Source: a virus. Taken from it: a stretch of DNA of 38,082 nucleotides. Shown here piece by piece: positions 8,783 through 16,116 of the stretch. The notes under the pieces were generated by a model. The model did no database searches. It was not told the origin of the DNA and saw only the letters and a program-made list of their open reading frames with translations. The stretch lies in the IMG/VR virus record IMGVR_UViG_3300025655_000108, positions 1 to 38,082 of that record; one strand, 5' to 3'. The position numbers and the translations under genes are program-made. The first letter of the stretch is position 1. Each line of letters begins with the position of its first letter.

Positions 8783-9019
8783 ATGTCAAATCCAACAGAT
8801 CTTGAAAAAACAAATCTTGAAGCACATGTTGATTTATGCCATCAAAGATATAAAATTTTAGACTTTCGCCTTACAAAAATTGAATCGAAAGTAGAAGAAA
8901 TTCACAGAGACATGTTAAATAGTAATAAGTCAATGACTAAAGTATTAATAGGTACTACTGGAACAATTATCGCAGGATTGCTTTCAACTGTTATAGTAAT
9001 ACTAATATCATTCAGCTAA
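8783..9019 (+). CDS. XhlA/holin-like protein: coiled coil plus C-terminal membrane segment
   Basis: 78 residues. Residues about 5-50 are charged and helical (LEAHVDLCHQRYKILDFRLTKIESKVEEIHRDM), followed by a hydrophobic span LIGTTGTIIAGLLSTVIVILISF at about 54-77 that ends the protein. This soluble coiled coil with a C-terminal transmembrane helix is the layout of XhlA-like haemolysin/holin-associated proteins. A role in lysis is plausible but unproven; no endolysin lies next to it. Confidence 0.5.
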   Translation: MSNPTDLEKTNLEAHVDLCHQRYKILDFRLTKIESKVEEIHRDMLNSNKSMTKVLIGTTGTIIAGLLSTVIVILISFS

Positions 9020-9029
9020 GAGAGCCCAT

Positions 9030-9284
9030 ATGAAAATCAGAGAACTATATCAAAAACAACCATCTCAAAGTTCTATTACCAAACTTATACCTGGAAAAAC
9101 AGCCACTATAAAAGACAAAAAAACAGGTACCGAGACTGAACTAGATTTAAAAAAAGATCCTAATGCGTTAACTAAAGATCCGAATACCGGTGAAGTTACA
9201 TTAAATACTAAACCGTTATCTGGAGATGACGATAAAGATCCTAAGAATATAATCAAACCTGGTGATAAGGTTACTACAGCATAA
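9030..9284 (+). CDS. Small low-complexity protein with MKIREL start
   Basis: 84 residues, hydrophilic and probably disordered, with repeated Lys-Asp-Pro motifs (KKDPNAL, TKDPNTG, DKDPKN). It begins MKIREL, like other genes here that start M-x-x-(R/N/K)-(E/D)-(L/F), a possible capsid-targeting peptide. Its stop (TAATG) overlaps the start of the next gene. No domain is recognised. Confidence 0.55.
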   Translation: MKIRELYQKQPSQSSITKLIPGKTATIKDKKTGTETELDLKKDPNALTKDPNTGEVTLNTKPLSGDDDKDPKNIIKPGDKVTTA

Positions 9285-9490
9285 TGAAATTAAACGAATT
9301 AATCCCTAATTTTTTCATTTTTACAACAAATGAAGAATCTAAAATGCTCGAAAATATGGGGGATAAACTTACTGATTTTAGTTCGTTTTCAGAGCATGAC
9401 CAAATTATATTAAATAGTTTAGTTAAAAAAGATCTAGTTAAAAAAGTTTTTATAAATTCTAACCAACTGGTAATTAAAAATGTTAAATGA
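9284..9490 (+). CDS. Hypothetical small protein
   Basis: 68 residues, beginning MKLNELIPNFF and ending in a basic LVKKVFINSNQLVIKNVK. The middle reads like a helical pair (EHDQIILNSLVKKDLVKK). It starts on the TAATG overlap with the preceding gene and overlaps the next start by 11 bases. Function unknown. Confidence 0.55.
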   Translation: MKLNELIPNFFIFTTNEESKMLENMGDKLTDFSSFSEHDQIILNSLVKKDLVKKVFINSNQLVIKNVK

Positions 9491-9902
9491 CCGTATTGCT
9501 GAAAATTTAGACCAATTTCTCACAGAAGAACTCGAATATGTTACAATCCCATCTGTAGTAAATGGGTGTATTAAAATTAGAAACTTTACAATAGTGTCTA
9601 ATGATAACAAATTCTATATCTATAACCGTAGCAATATCTGCGTAGCATGTACTTATTTTAAGTCAACAGCGTTAGCTATTACAAAGCAACTCGCATTTAA
9701 TAAAGAAATATCAAAAACATTGTTAAACTATGATCAAGAACTAATTAAACTGCATAACGAATCGTTGTTTTATGAAAACATTCTTAAAAACTCTACAGAT
9801 TTTGAAACTATTAGTATAATTGAAACTAGATTAGAGTTATCAAATGCTAAAGCTGCTCAAATTAATAAAAAACTAGAAAAGGTAATTTTCGGTATAGCAT
9901 AA
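9480..9902 (+). CDS. Hypothetical protein
   Basis: 140 residues. The first half is beta-rich (GCIKIRNFTIVSNDNKFYIYNRSN), the second half is helical with coiled-coil character (YDQELIKLHNESLFYENILKN ... AKAAQINKKLEKV). It is part of a run of overlapping small genes before the prohead-core-like gene. No family recognised. Confidence 0.55.
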   Translation: MLNDRIAENLDQFLTEELEYVTIPSVVNGCIKIRNFTIVSNDNKFYIYNRSNICVACTYFKSTALAITKQLAFNKEISKTLLNYDQELIKLHNESLFYENILKNSTDFETISIIETRLELSNAKAAQINKKLEKVIFGIA

Positions 9903-9906
9903 ATAT
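9898..9906 (+). promoter_or_regulatory. Late-promoter-like box CATAAATAT
   Basis: CATAAATAT overlaps the stop at 9902 and lies 30 bases before the ATG at 9936. It differs from the T4 core TATAAATA at the first base. Confidence 0.4.
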
Positions 9907-9935
9907 ATGTATATCAGTATTTACAGGAAATAAAA

Positions 9936-10676
9936 ATGAACATTAGAGATTTTTCAAAACCGTTAACTGCGGAATTATTAAACAATTCTCTTGCTAAACA
10001 GTTTGGACAGAAAATTAACTTGTCAAAGTTTACTACAGAGGAATTACAAGATGTACGAAATAAACTACGGACTAAAATGAGTCAAACACAGACTACAGAA
10101 AGCTATGATACAACACATTCGTTGTCCCATCAGAAAAATGTATTGTTTTTAAATGTGTTAAATGCAGAATTAAAAGAAAGAACCTATATTCAACTCGAAC
10201 ATGCACAAAATCGCATAGTAACAGAAGGCGAAGAACAACGTGCAGAAATTATCATGGCTGCAAAAGATATGGTTGATCGAGTTACTGGATGGATGGAAGA
10301 TTCAGGTGAAATGAGAACTGAGTCGATGCTTGATTTAGCTGATGCTATTAGAGATGAATTAGGTGATCAAGTTGCTGAACAATTTGTATCTAGTGTAAGA
10401 CCTGCTTTAGAACAAATGTATGATACATTAGAACAAACTCGAAAAGTATTAGATCAAAATGTTTCAGTATTAGCAGGTGAAGGTGAAATGCCTGTTCCAC
10501 TAGGTTCCGAAGAAGAACCTAATATGGAAGAGCCAGCAAACATGGAAGCTCCTATGGAACCTATTGAAACTGACGATTTTGCATCAGCTGAGGCTAGTGC
10601 AGGCGGTGCTGAACCTATCGGTCGTGAAAAACGCGAATCAGTCGATTATAATGCTCGTCGGTTAAAAAAAAAGTAA
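9936..10676 (+). CDS. Prohead-core/scaffold-like virion protein, ends on a slippery A-run
   Basis: 246 residues. It starts MNIRDFSKPLTAELLNN, similar to short capsid-targeting peptides of T4 core proteins, continues as a long helical protein (QGELNAELKER-type and AAKDMVDRVTGWMEDSGEM segments), then becomes acidic and Pro/Met-rich (EEEPNMEEPANMEAPMEPIE) and ends KRESVDYNARRLKKK. The layout resembles a conserved protein of marine T4-like phages that I associate with the prohead core; this is from memory. The final KKK lies on nine A's followed by G, and the -1 frame continues as an open protein. Confidence 0.55.
   Translation: MNIRDFSKPLTAELLNNSLAKQFGQKINLSKFTTEELQDVRNKLRTKMSQTQTTESYDTTHSLSHQKNVLFLNVLNAELKERTYIQLEHAQNRIVTEGEEQRAEIIMAAKDMVDRVTGWMEDSGEMRTESMLDLADAIRDELGDQVAEQFVSSVRPALEQMYDTLEQTRKVLDQNVSVLAGEGEMPVPLGSEEEPNMEEPANMEAPMEPIETDDFASAEASAGGAEPIGREKRESVDYNARRLKKK
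10664..10673 (+). promoter_or_regulatory. Slippery sequence A-AAA-AAG, candidate -1 frameshift site
   Basis: Nine A's then G (10664-10673) contain A_AAA_AAG in the zero frame at 10667-10673, the heptamer used in E. coli dnaX. The zero-frame stop TAA follows at once. A -1 shift continues with GTA ACT GAA (VTEDIDTSALTFL) to 10987, giving a 350-residue product. Confidence 0.45.
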
Positions 10677-10987
10677 CTGAAGATATAGACACATCTGCTC
10701 TTACATTTTTAATAACACACTTGAGAGATAGTAATTATAAAAATATTTCATTTAATAAATTAAATAAGTTATTTAAAAATTTGTCAGATGAAACATTAAC
10801 TCCTGAGCTATTTAAAACAATGTATGACCATGATCCTGAAATACAATCATTAGTATCTAATTTTAATAAAGATGCTATTGTTATAAAATCACCCGATGAA
10901 ACTGATTTAGCTGTTCAAGATCAAGAAAATAGTGGGGAAAATACTGTTTCCCAAATGGCAAAACACGCAACTGATTTATCCAACTAA
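10673..10987 (+). CDS. -1 frame extension of the preceding gene, or a separate small gene
   Basis: The frame is open from 10652 to the stop at 10985-10987. Read from the slippery site it gives 104 residues: VTEDIDTSALTFLITHLRDS, then a helical segment (NKLNKLFKNLSDETLTPELF), then an acidic tail. No ATG exists in the first part; the only alternative start is a TTG at 10721, which has no ribosome site and would begin inside the ITHLRDS helix. I therefore favour translation as an extension of the core-like protein. A one-base error in the A-run would produce the same picture. Confidence 0.5.
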   Translation, partial: VTEDIDTSALTFLITHLRDSNYKNISFNKLNKLFKNLSDETLTPELFKTMYDHDPEIQSLVSNFNKDAIVIKSPDETDLAVQDQENSGENTVSQMAKHATDLSN

Positions 10988-10989
10988 TG

Positions 10990-11016
10990 AAAATGCGAGA
11001 TTAATCTCGCATTTTT
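10990..11016 (+). terminator. Rho-independent terminator
   Basis: ATGCGAGAT-TA-ATCTCGCAT (10993-11012) is a perfect 9-base-pair stem with a 2-base loop, followed by TTTT. It ends the 9030-10987 gene run. Confidence 0.8.
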
Positions 11017-11082
11017 ACATATCTGCTACAGTATTAACTATATCAATTATTAAGTTAATGTAGTTTTAAATCACATAATTCT

Positions 11083-11091
11083 GATAAATAT
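11083..11091 (+). promoter_or_regulatory. T4-type late promoter box GATAAATAT
   Basis: CTGATAAATATATAC lies 27 bases before the GTG start at 11118 and follows the terminator at 10990-11016, so it should begin a new late transcript. Confidence 0.6.
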
Positions 11092-11117
11092 ATACTATAT
11101 ACTTTGGGAGAAATACT

Positions 11118-12737
11118 GTGGCAGTTGTATCTATAAGCAGAATACAAGTTCGAAGAGGGAGAAAAAATCAAGGCGAGGGTTTACCGCAATTAGCAAGCGG
11201 AGAACTTGGATGGGCAATTGACTCTCAAGAATTATATATTGGTAACGGTGCAGTATCAGAAGGAGCACCGTATGTAGGAAACACTAGACTGTTAAGCGAG
11301 AATGACAACATTTTCGATTATGTTAGTAACTACGCATATAAGAAAAATAACAGTTTTATTCAAACCGGGTCTTCAACTGACTTTCCAATTTATAGATCGT
11401 TGCAAGATAGGCTTGACGATCGTGTTAGTGTTCGTGCGTTTGGTGCATTAGGAATTGGTGGTGATGAGACTGAAGAACTGCAAAGGGCTATTGATCAACT
11501 GTTCTTAAATCCAGCAACAAAAGGATCTACTCAAAGTCGAATTGAACTATTCATAGAAGCAGGTATTTATAAATTATCAAATTCCTTATTTATTCCTCCA
11601 AATTCAACTATAATTGGAGCTGGAATAGATAAAACTATTTTTGAAACTATCGATGATTCATTTCCAGCATTTGTAACAATCGACGAGTCGTGCGATATAG
11701 GTTCTTACGTTCCATCGCAACCTGTATCATATCTTTCACAACCACAAAATATACTATTATCAAACTTTACAATTAAAACTGTTGGGAGCACTGCATTACA
11801 TTTAGATAGTTGTAGACATAGCTATTTTGAAAACATAAAAGTACAAGGTGTTTGGGATTTTGATAATCAAAGTAGTTCGCAGGCTCCGGCAATTATATTA
11901 GAAAGTTTTAGTTCTTCTGTAACGTGTTCTTATAACTATTTCAAATCAATAGTTATTAATAACTATTATTCTGGAATATATTCAGATCACGATATTGATA
12001 ATAACAATTGGGATTACTGCGTATTTGATACATTAGATTGCGGGGTAATGTTTGGTGAAAACATTACATTAGGTGCTAGTGGAATGCAGTTCGGCCCTTC
12101 TACAAATAGTATTTCTAACAGTACATTTGATCGTATTCGAACAAATGCCATAAAAATTACTGAAGGTCGGAATAACTTTAGTTCGTTTAACAAATTCTTT
12201 TCTATTGGCAACGATGGCGGTTCTTCTTCTAACGCATTATATCCAGTATTATCATTTTTAAGAGAAAGTAATACCAGCAGTAACGATTGGTTTTCAAGAT
12301 CAAGCGACCTCGGATATAACCCTTCATATTTGCTACATATTCCCTATATAACAGAAATCGATGCTCCTGCGATTACTGAGTTAAATCAAACTCACGTAAT
12401 ATCAATTAATGAATATACTGAGCCTGTTAAGTTGTTTAGACTCCCTGCTAATAATGTTACAGGGTATGTAATTGATTATTTTTATAAAAGTAGTGTAGTT
12501 AATGCATATCGTTCTGGAGTTATAACACTAGTATCTGATCCATACAATAATACTTGGAGTGCAAGTGAAGAATATGACTTTACCGGAGATTCAATATATT
12601 CTGAAAATTTAACATTATTTCCACAACATTTTGACGAAAATACTAATTTAATTGTTGATACTATTGCTATAATGATTATAAACTTAACAAATAGTGACAA
12701 TGCAATGTTTCATTATAAAGTTACTATTAAATCTTAA
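11118..12737 (+). CDS. Tail fibre/spike protein with pectate-lyase-like beta-helix
   Basis: 539 residues from GTG, with GGGAGA 10 bases before it. The N-terminal ISRIQVRRG ... LPQLASGELGWAIDSQELYIGNG is the head-proximal domain seen in many phage fibre and tropism proteins. Next comes VSVRAFGALGIGGDETEELQRAIDQLF (about residues 100-130), the 'GD-T-A-Q-AID' entry of pectate-lyase-like beta-helices, then ~250 residues of short strands (SYFENIKVQGVW, SNSTFDRIRTNAIKIT), and a C-terminal beta domain. The likely role is host receptor binding or glycan cleavage; catalytic residues cannot be assigned. Confidence 0.75.
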   Translation: MAVVSISRIQVRRGRKNQGEGLPQLASGELGWAIDSQELYIGNGAVSEGAPYVGNTRLLSENDNIFDYVSNYAYKKNNSFIQTGSSTDFPIYRSLQDRLDDRVSVRAFGALGIGGDETEELQRAIDQLFLNPATKGSTQSRIELFIEAGIYKLSNSLFIPPNSTIIGAGIDKTIFETIDDSFPAFVTIDESCDIGSYVPSQPVSYLSQPQNILLSNFTIKTVGSTALHLDSCRHSYFENIKVQGVWDFDNQSSSQAPAIILESFSSSVTCSYNYFKSIVINNYYSGIYSDHDIDNNNWDYCVFDTLDCGVMFGENITLGASGMQFGPSTNSISNSTFDRIRTNAIKITEGRNNFSSFNKFFSIGNDGGSSSNALYPVLSFLRESNTSSNDWFSRSSDLGYNPSYLLHIPYITEIDAPAITELNQTHVISINEYTEPVKLFRLPANNVTGYVIDYFYKSSVVNAYRSGVITLVSDPYNNTWSASEEYDFTGDSIYSENLTLFPQHFDENTNLIVDTIAIMIINLTNSDNAMFHYKVTIKS

Positions 12738-12768
12738 TTAAACTATATAATACACTTTTAGGATAAAA

Positions 12769-13200
12769 ATGTTCAATTCTACTTATGAAGATCGAATATT
12801 AATTTGGAGAAATTTTAGACTGGAATTAGAAACATCTTCTGATCCAATACGCGATGCAATTAACTTTTACAATGCTGCGCCACTTAGTCAACTGCAAACT
12901 GACCCATATGATCAATCGTCATGGCCATCTGCGTGGGAACTATTAGATTACAATTCATATTGTGAATTTACCAAAATATTAGCAATCTATTACTCATTAT
13001 CATTACTTAATCGATTTAAAGAATGTGTCTTTTCATTAAAGTTTATGAATGATCATTCAACTTCAAAATATTTTTATTTGCTTTTTATAAACGATTGTGT
13101 TGTAGGGTTCGAAAATGACCAAGCAATACATGTATCAGAATTGCCAAATACATTGTCAGTTTCTGAGTCGTTTAACTTGTCGACTAAAATAAATCATTAA
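12769..13200 (+). CDS. Hypothetical protein, possible tail-associated
   Basis: 143 residues. The N-terminal stretch FNSTYEDRILIWRNFRLEL and the motif SWPSAWELLDYNSYCEFTKILAIYYSLSL occur, as I recall, in uncharacterised proteins next to fibre genes in marine T4-like phages. There is no membrane span or known domain. It lies after the spike gene and before the nrd operon, with AGGA upstream of its ATG. Confidence 0.55.
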   Translation: MFNSTYEDRILIWRNFRLELETSSDPIRDAINFYNAAPLSQLQTDPYDQSSWPSAWELLDYNSYCEFTKILAIYYSLSLLNRFKECVFSLKFMNDHSTSKYFYLLFINDCVVGFENDQAIHVSELPNTLSVSESFNLSTKINH

Positions 13201-13245
13201 ATTTAAACACTAAATATTTAAAATATTTTTCAACAAGGAATTATT

Positions 13246-14886
13246 ATGTCAGAACAGATTATGATCGTTAAACGCGATGGGGTCGAAGAACCATTAAACA
13301 TTGAAAAGATTCATTTTGTAGTAGAGGAGGCATGTGCAAATCTTGCAGGAGTAAGTGCTAGTCAAATTGAAATGAATGCAAATTTACAATTTTATAACAA
13401 AATGAGTACCCATGAAATACAAAAAATCCTTATTAGGTCTGCTAGTGATTTAATATCATTAGAATCTCCTAATTATCAATATGCTGCTGCTCGTTTAATG
13501 AGTTATAATTTAAACAAACAGGTGTACGGACAATATCGACCGGTTCCTTTGTATGATATTATTGTTTCTAATGTTAATCGAGGAGTGTATGATAAATCAT
13601 TTTTAGATATGTTTTCTAAAGAAGACATAGAAAAATTAGAATCAATGATCCATTATAATCGCGATGAAAACTTTACATATGCAGGGTTAAGACAAATTGT
13701 TGACAAATATTTAGTTCAAGACAGATCAACTGGACAAATTTTTGAGACTCCTCAAATAATGTACATTATGATTGCTGCTACTATGTTTTCTCAATACGAT
13801 AAAGCATCTCGTATGCATTATATTAAAAAATATTACGACGGACTATCATTATTTCATATTAATATTCCAACCCCTGTAAATGCAGGCGTTAGGACTCCTG
13901 TACGGCAGTATGCTAGTTGTGTGCTAGTTGATAGCGACGATACGTTAAACAGCATTTTTTCAAGTGATATGGCTATTGGTCGGTATACTGCTTTACGTGC
14001 AGGTATAGGTATTAATTCTGGAAGAATTAGAGGAGTAAACTCTAAAGTTAGAGGAGGAGAAGTTGCACATACTGGCGTTATTCCATTTTTAAAGAAATTT
14101 GAATCTACTGTTAAATGCTGTACACAAAACGGTGTTAGAGGTGGAAGTGCAACTGTTCATTTTCCAATTTGGCATCAAGAAATTAAAGATATATTAGTTT
14201 TGAAAAACAACAAAGGTACTGAAGATAATCGAGTTAGAAAATTAGATTATTCTATTCAAATTAATAAAACTATGATTGAGAGATTTCTCAGTAATGGAAA
14301 TATTACTTTATTTTCCCCTCATGACGTTCCAGATTTATACGAAGCGTATTTTGGAGACCCTGATGTATTTTCTAAATTATATTCTGCATATGAAAAAAAT
14401 TCAAATATTAAACAATCAGTAGTTCCTGCTGTTGAACTGTTTTCTACTTTAATTAAAGAAAAAACTGAAACTGGCAGATTGTATATAATGTTTACCGATC
14501 ATTGTAATAATCATAGTTCATTTTTAGATACTGTTTATATGAGTAACTTGTGTTTGTCCGGTGATACTATTATCCATGCTATTGTAAATAATACCGAACA
14601 AGCTATTACATTAGAACAAGCTAATACACATTTTCATAATGGCGAAACTATTGATGTACTATCGTTTAACGAATACACTCAAAAGTCTGAATACAAACGG
14701 ATTTCTAACAGTGCGTTAACTAACACTTCTGCTAAGGTAATGAAAATTACAGACTCAACGTCCGGTAAATCCATTATATGTACACCAGAGCATAAAGTTT
14801 ATACTGAAAATAGAGGTTATGTGTTAGCAAAAAACTTGACAGAAACCGACAAATTACGTATAATAAATAATTTTTCACAAGAATAA
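13246..14886 (+). CDS. nrdA: NrdA fragment 1: RNR large-subunit N-terminus fused to N-half of split intein 1
   Basis: 546 residues. Residues 1-435 are class Ia ribonucleotide reductase alpha: an ATP-cone at about 5-95 (VKRDGVEEPLNIEKIHFV), the catalytic barrel, and the redox cysteine Cys225 in RQYASCVLVD, the same number as E. coli Cys225. The extein ends TVYMSNL. Residue 436 (TGT at 14551) is Cys1 of an intein N-half of 111 residues: block A CLSGDTIIHAI and block B with CTPEHKVYT (the TxxH motif), ending at a stop. No endonuclease domain is present. The C-half starts 11 bases after this stop. The protein must splice in trans to gain the catalytic cysteine. Confidence 0.95.
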   Translation: MSEQIMIVKRDGVEEPLNIEKIHFVVEEACANLAGVSASQIEMNANLQFYNKMSTHEIQKILIRSASDLISLESPNYQYAAARLMSYNLNKQVYGQYRPVPLYDIIVSNVNRGVYDKSFLDMFSKEDIEKLESMIHYNRDENFTYAGLRQIVDKYLVQDRSTGQIFETPQIMYIMIAATMFSQYDKASRMHYIKKYYDGLSLFHINIPTPVNAGVRTPVRQYASCVLVDSDDTLNSIFSSDMAIGRYTALRAGIGINSGRIRGVNSKVRGGEVAHTGVIPFLKKFESTVKCCTQNGVRGGSATVHFPIWHQEIKDILVLKNNKGTEDNRVRKLDYSIQINKTMIERFLSNGNITLFSPHDVPDLYEAYFGDPDVFSKLYSAYEKNSNIKQSVVPAVELFSTLIKEKTETGRLYIMFTDHCNNHSSFLDTVYMSNLCLSGDTIIHAIVNNTEQAITLEQANTHFHNGETIDVLSFNEYTQKSEYKRISNSALTNTSAKVMKITDSTSGKSIICTPEHKVYTENRGYVLAKNLTETDKLRIINNFSQE

Positions 14887-14897
14887 GGAAATACACA

Positions 14898-15155
14898 ATG
14901 AGTTTAATTATAGAATATTTAGATGCCCCTATTGAAGTTTACGATATAACCGTCGAGGATAATCATAATTTTTATGCAAATGACATTCTTGTACACAATT
15001 GCCAAGAAATTACGTTACCTACTACTCCATTGCAACACATCGATGACATCGGCACTACTGAAAAACGATTAGTAAAAGTTAAGAAATCAGATATGGATAA
15101 GTACAATGAGTACAAAAAATCGATTGGTAATTATTTACAAGATCGTTCTATTTAA
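14898..15155 (+). CDS. nrdA: NrdA fragment 2: C-half of split intein 1 plus RNR segment with the catalytic Cys
   Basis: 85 residues. Residues 1-34 are an intein C-half with block F (EVYDITVEDNHNFYAND) and block G ending ILVHN. Residue 35 (TGC at 15000) is the first extein residue and begins CQEITLPTTPL, which aligns with E. coli NLCLEIALPTKPL; joined to the upstream SNL it restores the N-x-C-x-E motif of Asn437, Cys439 and Glu441. The extein part is 51 residues long, and its charged end (VKVKKSDMDKYNEYKK) has no counterpart in E. coli NrdA before a stop at 15155. Ribosome site AAGGA. Confidence 0.92.
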   Translation: MSLIIEYLDAPIEVYDITVEDNHNFYANDILVHNCQEITLPTTPLQHIDDIGTTEKRLVKVKKSDMDKYNEYKKSIGNYLQDRSI

Positions 15156-15166
15156 AAGGAAATATA

Positions 15167-16114
15167 ATGAATGAATTATACAGTTTTGTAACAGAGTGCG
15201 ATAACGACGATGAGTATGTGTATTTTGAAGAAGACGTTATTGTAAGTAAAGATTCTCCTGCAATTGCTCTTTGCATTTTATCTGCTATTAATTTAGGATC
15301 TATTAAACATTTAGATCAATTAGAAGAACTGTGCGAGTTAACTGTACGGTCTTTAGATGAATTGATAGATTATCAGGAATATCCTGTTAAAGCGGCTGAA
15401 ATTGAAACTAAAGCTCGAAGATCTCTAGGAATCGGATACGTAGGGTTAGCACATTACTTAGCTAAACATCATGTGAAATATGATGATCCAAAGGCTTGGA
15501 AATTAGTACACGATTTATCTGAGGCATTTCAATATTACTTATTAAAAGCAAGTAACAACTTAGCTAAAGAAAAAGGCCCTTGTTTGTATTTTAACCGTAC
15601 AAAATATTCAAAAGGAATCTTACCAATTGACACTTACAAAAAAGATGTTGACTTAATTGTTCCACATTCTCTTGCTTACGATTGGGAAAGTTTAAGAGCT
15701 GATATCGTTACACATGGCTTACGTCATTCAACATTATCTGCACAAATGCCTAGTGAATCGTGCTTAAACTGGGAACATAAAATTTTAACAAATAAAGGGT
15801 ATTTAAACTTTCACGAAATTTGTGAAATGAATCATATTAGTTGGTATCGAATTGAATTAAATAATGCTATAGGATGGTTTACGTTAGAAGAACCGTTAAT
15901 AGTTCCAACTCTTGAAGGGAATAAAGAAGTAACTAAAATTTATTTCAACGGTCATAAAGAAGTTGTATCGATTACTTTAGATAATGGGAAAGTAATTAAA
16001 TGTACACCGACTCATAAATTCTTAGTTCGAACAGAAAATAACCAAACATTATGGAAGCATGCAAGTGAATTAAATGAAAATGATGATATTATTGAATTAA
16101 ACTTAAAGGATTAG
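15167..16114 (+). CDS. nrdA: NrdA fragment 3: RNR segment fused to N-half of split intein 2
   Basis: 315 residues. The first ~30 residues (FVTECDNDDEYVYFEEDVIV) are acidic and absent from E. coli NrdA. From DSPAIALCILSAINLGSI the protein follows NrdA, with Cys36 equal to redox Cys462, then DYQEYPVKAAE and LHYLL-type YYLLKASNNLAKEKGPC up to PSES at 195-198. Residue 199 (TGC at 15761) is Cys1 of a second intein N-half of 117 residues with block B CTPTHKFLV. There is no intein junction between fragments 2 and 3, so these two spliced products stay separate chains. Ribosome site AAAAGGA. Confidence 0.93.
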   Translation: MNELYSFVTECDNDDEYVYFEEDVIVSKDSPAIALCILSAINLGSIKHLDQLEELCELTVRSLDELIDYQEYPVKAAEIETKARRSLGIGYVGLAHYLAKHHVKYDDPKAWKLVHDLSEAFQYYLLKASNNLAKEKGPCLYFNRTKYSKGILPIDTYKKDVDLIVPHSLAYDWESLRADIVTHGLRHSTLSAQMPSESCLNWEHKILTNKGYLNFHEICEMNHISWYRIELNNAIGWFTLEEPLIVPTLEGNKEVTKIYFNGHKEVVSITLDNGKVIKCTPTHKFLVRTENNQTLWKHASELNENDDIIELNLKD

Positions 16115-16116
16115 TA

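Noticed and set aside
10721-10987. Separate gene starting at TTG 10721
   Set aside because: No ribosome site precedes it, and open sequence of protein-like character continues upstream in the same frame; treated as a possible frameshift extension.
12014-12700. Minus-strand open frames inside the spike gene
   Set aside because: They show no domain and oppose a clear fibre gene.
14551-15002. An endonuclease domain in intein 1
   Set aside because: The N-half has 111 residues and the C-half 34, with no LAGLIDADG or HNH motif; both halves are minimal.
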